A program made the position numbers and the translations under genes. From assembly GCA_963705285.1 (NCBI GenBank), contig OY970066.1, positions 5,642,001 to 5,706,000 on the forward strand: a stretch of DNA of 64,000 nt. The letters are read 5' to 3'. This stretch comes from JACMLD01 sp963705285. Its GTDB lineage: Bacteria > Bacteroidota > Bacteroidia > Chitinophagales > Chitinophagaceae. Below, piece after piece: positions 62,587 through 64,000 of this stretch (position 1 is its first letter; each line of letters begins with the position of its first letter). The notes under the pieces are model-generated. The model searched no databases. It saw nothing but the letters and a program-made list of their open reading frames with translations, and was not told where the DNA came from.

Positions 62587-63564
62587 ATGCATACGTTTAG
62601 CTTCCTGCGGGTGAATGGAATCATTGACAGCGACATGACCTACACTGCCCGCACCGGATTTGAAACCCCCACCATCCCGCAATCGTTTCCCCGCGAAAGT
62701 GATGTTGGTACGCCCGATGGTTATACGCTGTCTTTATATGATAAAAAAGGCGAACTGTTGTGGCAAGCGCCGGCAATTCTATACGGCGGCAACGATGATT
62801 TTGCGGGAAGCTGGCAACTGGGTGGGTATATTCCTTTGCTGGCAGCACCCGGCTACTATGAAATAAAACGGTACAACACTGTTATCTATCGCAGCGGCAT
62901 CAGCGAAAAGCCACCTGTTATAAAAATAACTTCCTTTACTATTGGCAAGAGCCGTGTGTCTATCAGTTGGGAAGCGCAGCCGGGCGATGACCATCACGAT
63001 TCATCATTACTTTTTAACGCTGCCTGTAACATTGCGGGAAAAAAATTTCCGTTGTTATTTAATAGCAAGGCCACCTCGCTGGATATTGATTTAAATAATT
63101 TTCCGGGTTGCGCGCAGGCGGAGATTGCCGTAAGAGCCAGTGATGGGTGCAGGTCTTCCGTGGCAAGAACGGAACCATTTGCCATTGCGCCCAAACCACC
63201 TGTGGTGAAATTACAATCGCCGGCAAATGAAAGTGTGTTTGATGCAACAGCGGTTATCCCATTGTGTGGAACTGCTATGGAAATCGGTATGGGGCAACTT
63301 CCATTCAGTGGGCTGCAATGGTTTATCGAGTCAGAAAATGATACTTCTTACACCGAATCAAAACCGATGACCACTGATAACGGCCACCTGGTATTATCTA
63401 AACTGTTAGCCGGAAGGCACCGTATTCGTTTGGTATACGGTGATGATATGCATGCTGCAGAAACACAAGTTTATATTACTGTTCTACCCATTCAGGATAG
63501 TGAGTTACAGTGGCAACAACTCTTTGTTAACGAGCTGCGCAGCAGTATGGAGAAGCATGTATAA
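62587..63564 (+). CDS. beta-sandwich protein, operon partner of the zincin
   Basis: A 325-residue protein without signal peptide, transmembrane helix or sorting domain. It appears to be built of three beta-rich Ig or fibronectin-like segments: 1-105 (DGYTLSLYDKKGELLW...), 108-205 (PPVIKITSFTIGKSRVSISW...) and 208-310 (PPVVKLQSPANESVFDATAV...). Each of the last two begins with a PPV(I/V)K motif, so they are internal repeats. It starts 15 bases after the zincin gene, and its middle domain resembles the beta regions of that protein. A substrate-presenting or inhibitory role is possible but unproven. Confidence 0.65.
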   Translation: MHTFSFLRVNGIIDSDMTYTARTGFETPTIPQSFPRESDVGTPDGYTLSLYDKKGELLWQAPAILYGGNDDFAGSWQLGGYIPLLAAPGYYEIKRYNTVIYRSGISEKPPVIKITSFTIGKSRVSISWEAQPGDDHHDSSLLFNAACNIAGKKFPLLFNSKATSLDIDLNNFPGCAQAEIAVRASDGCRSSVARTEPFAIAPKPPVVKLQSPANESVFDATAVIPLCGTAMEIGMGQLPFSGLQWFIESENDTSYTESKPMTTDNGHLVLSKLLAGRHRIRLVYGDDMHAAETQVYITVLPIQDSELQWQQLFVNELRSSMEKHV

Positions 63565-64000
63565 GTAAGCAGGCGTGGAATTTCAGAGGTTACTACTTGA
63601 AGCAAATTAAAACCGTCTCTTCGGCGTAGCAGAACCCCTCTCCCTACCTACTTTAACCATTTTAAATTAGTTGTATGTTAACCTTTTTGGTTATAAATTG
63701 ATGGAGTAATTAGCAACTTGTTCCTGTGACCGAGGTGGCGAAGCTGTGCCCGGTGGACATTCCTTAAAAGTATTTGGAAACCCGTTTTTTCTGATACCCG
63801 AAGTCTGAAAATTCGTGGAAACTGAAGAATAGTGATTTAGACTTCGGGTATCTAGTCACGCACACGATAAAAAGGATCATATAATCATTGGAACCTGGTC
63901 CGGGCAATGCTTAGTGAGTATGCCACCCGATATAAACCTTCAGCAAAGGAGTTTCTATTTCAGGGGAGCACGTAGGTTGCGGCGTATAGTGTGCGCAGTT
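63565..64000. other. non-coding right end of the window
   Basis: No gene recognised in 435 bases. It contains one long inverted repeat listed separately. Confidence 0.35.
63793..63852. repeat. 14-bp perfect inverted repeat
   Basis: GATACCCGAAGTCT (63793-63806) and AGACTTCGGGTATC (63839-63852) are exact inverted copies separated by 32 bases. It could be a long-loop hairpin, a terminator-like structure or ends of a small mobile element. Confidence 0.7.

Overview
The window reads as a chromosomal segment of a Bacteroidota bacterium, most likely family Chitinophagaceae (family level is inference). Support: secreted proteins ending in type IX secretion (T9SS) sorting domains, promoter -7 boxes of the TAnnTTTG type, few Shine-Dalgarno sequences, and typical families (GH97, SRAP, DUF4142, DUF6799, HEAT-repeat anti-sigma factors, propeller sensor kinases). 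No rRNA, tRNA or CRISPR array was seen.

Layout. 1-1.4 kb: the tail of a probable T9SS protein, a CE6-type esterase and a YtxH protein. 1.5-34 kb: an accessory-like region with long intergenic spacers. It holds three paralogous NHL-propeller T9SS proteins (1477-4209, 27291-30033 broken, 30878-33646), a 1759-residue modular T9SS protein, two LuxR-type response regulators, a propeller sensor kinase with a decayed paralogue, a degenerate C39-peptidase/ABC-membrane protein without ATPase, an IS3 orfA remnant and several frameshifted genes. 34.7-37.7 kb: an SOS-type cassette umuD-umuC-orf-SRAP behind a perfect palindrome. 38.2-41.7 kb: cytoplasmic alpha-amylase, SemiSWEET sugar transporter and a FAD/Rieske oxidoreductase. 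41.9-50.7 kb: a frameshifted AraC regulator, a PAS histidine kinase, a sigma/anti-sigma operon with two paired envelope proteins, and an OmpR-type two-component system. 50.7-58.3 kb: envelope proteins (Met-rich DUF6799, lactonase-like lipoprotein, DUF4142), GH97 glycosidase, a membrane-anchored winged-helix regulator and a divergent propeller protein carrying in-frame DNA repeats. 58.7-63.6 kb: a YihY protein and a large zincin-motif protein with its partner.

Main discovery candidate: the 1.5-34 kb region contains five copies of an unannotated transcript-like module of about 200 nt. Each has a conserved promoter, a body rich in CCAATGTCC/ATCC motifs, a conserved AAGCATCCAAAA block and a GC-rich hairpin followed by a T-tract. 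Their promoters share an unusual architecture: two CTACA-like boxes exactly 22 bp apart, the second 25-27 bp upstream of TAnnTTTG. The same architecture precedes the long leaders of all three NHL genes, a small membrane-protein gene, a LuxR regulator and, more weakly, a small secreted-protein gene. This looks like one regulon with dispersed small RNAs, perhaps read by a LytTR-type activator; that last step is inference.

Seven loci carry frameshifts, nonsense codons or truncations. Assembly error should be excluded before calling them all pseudogenes.
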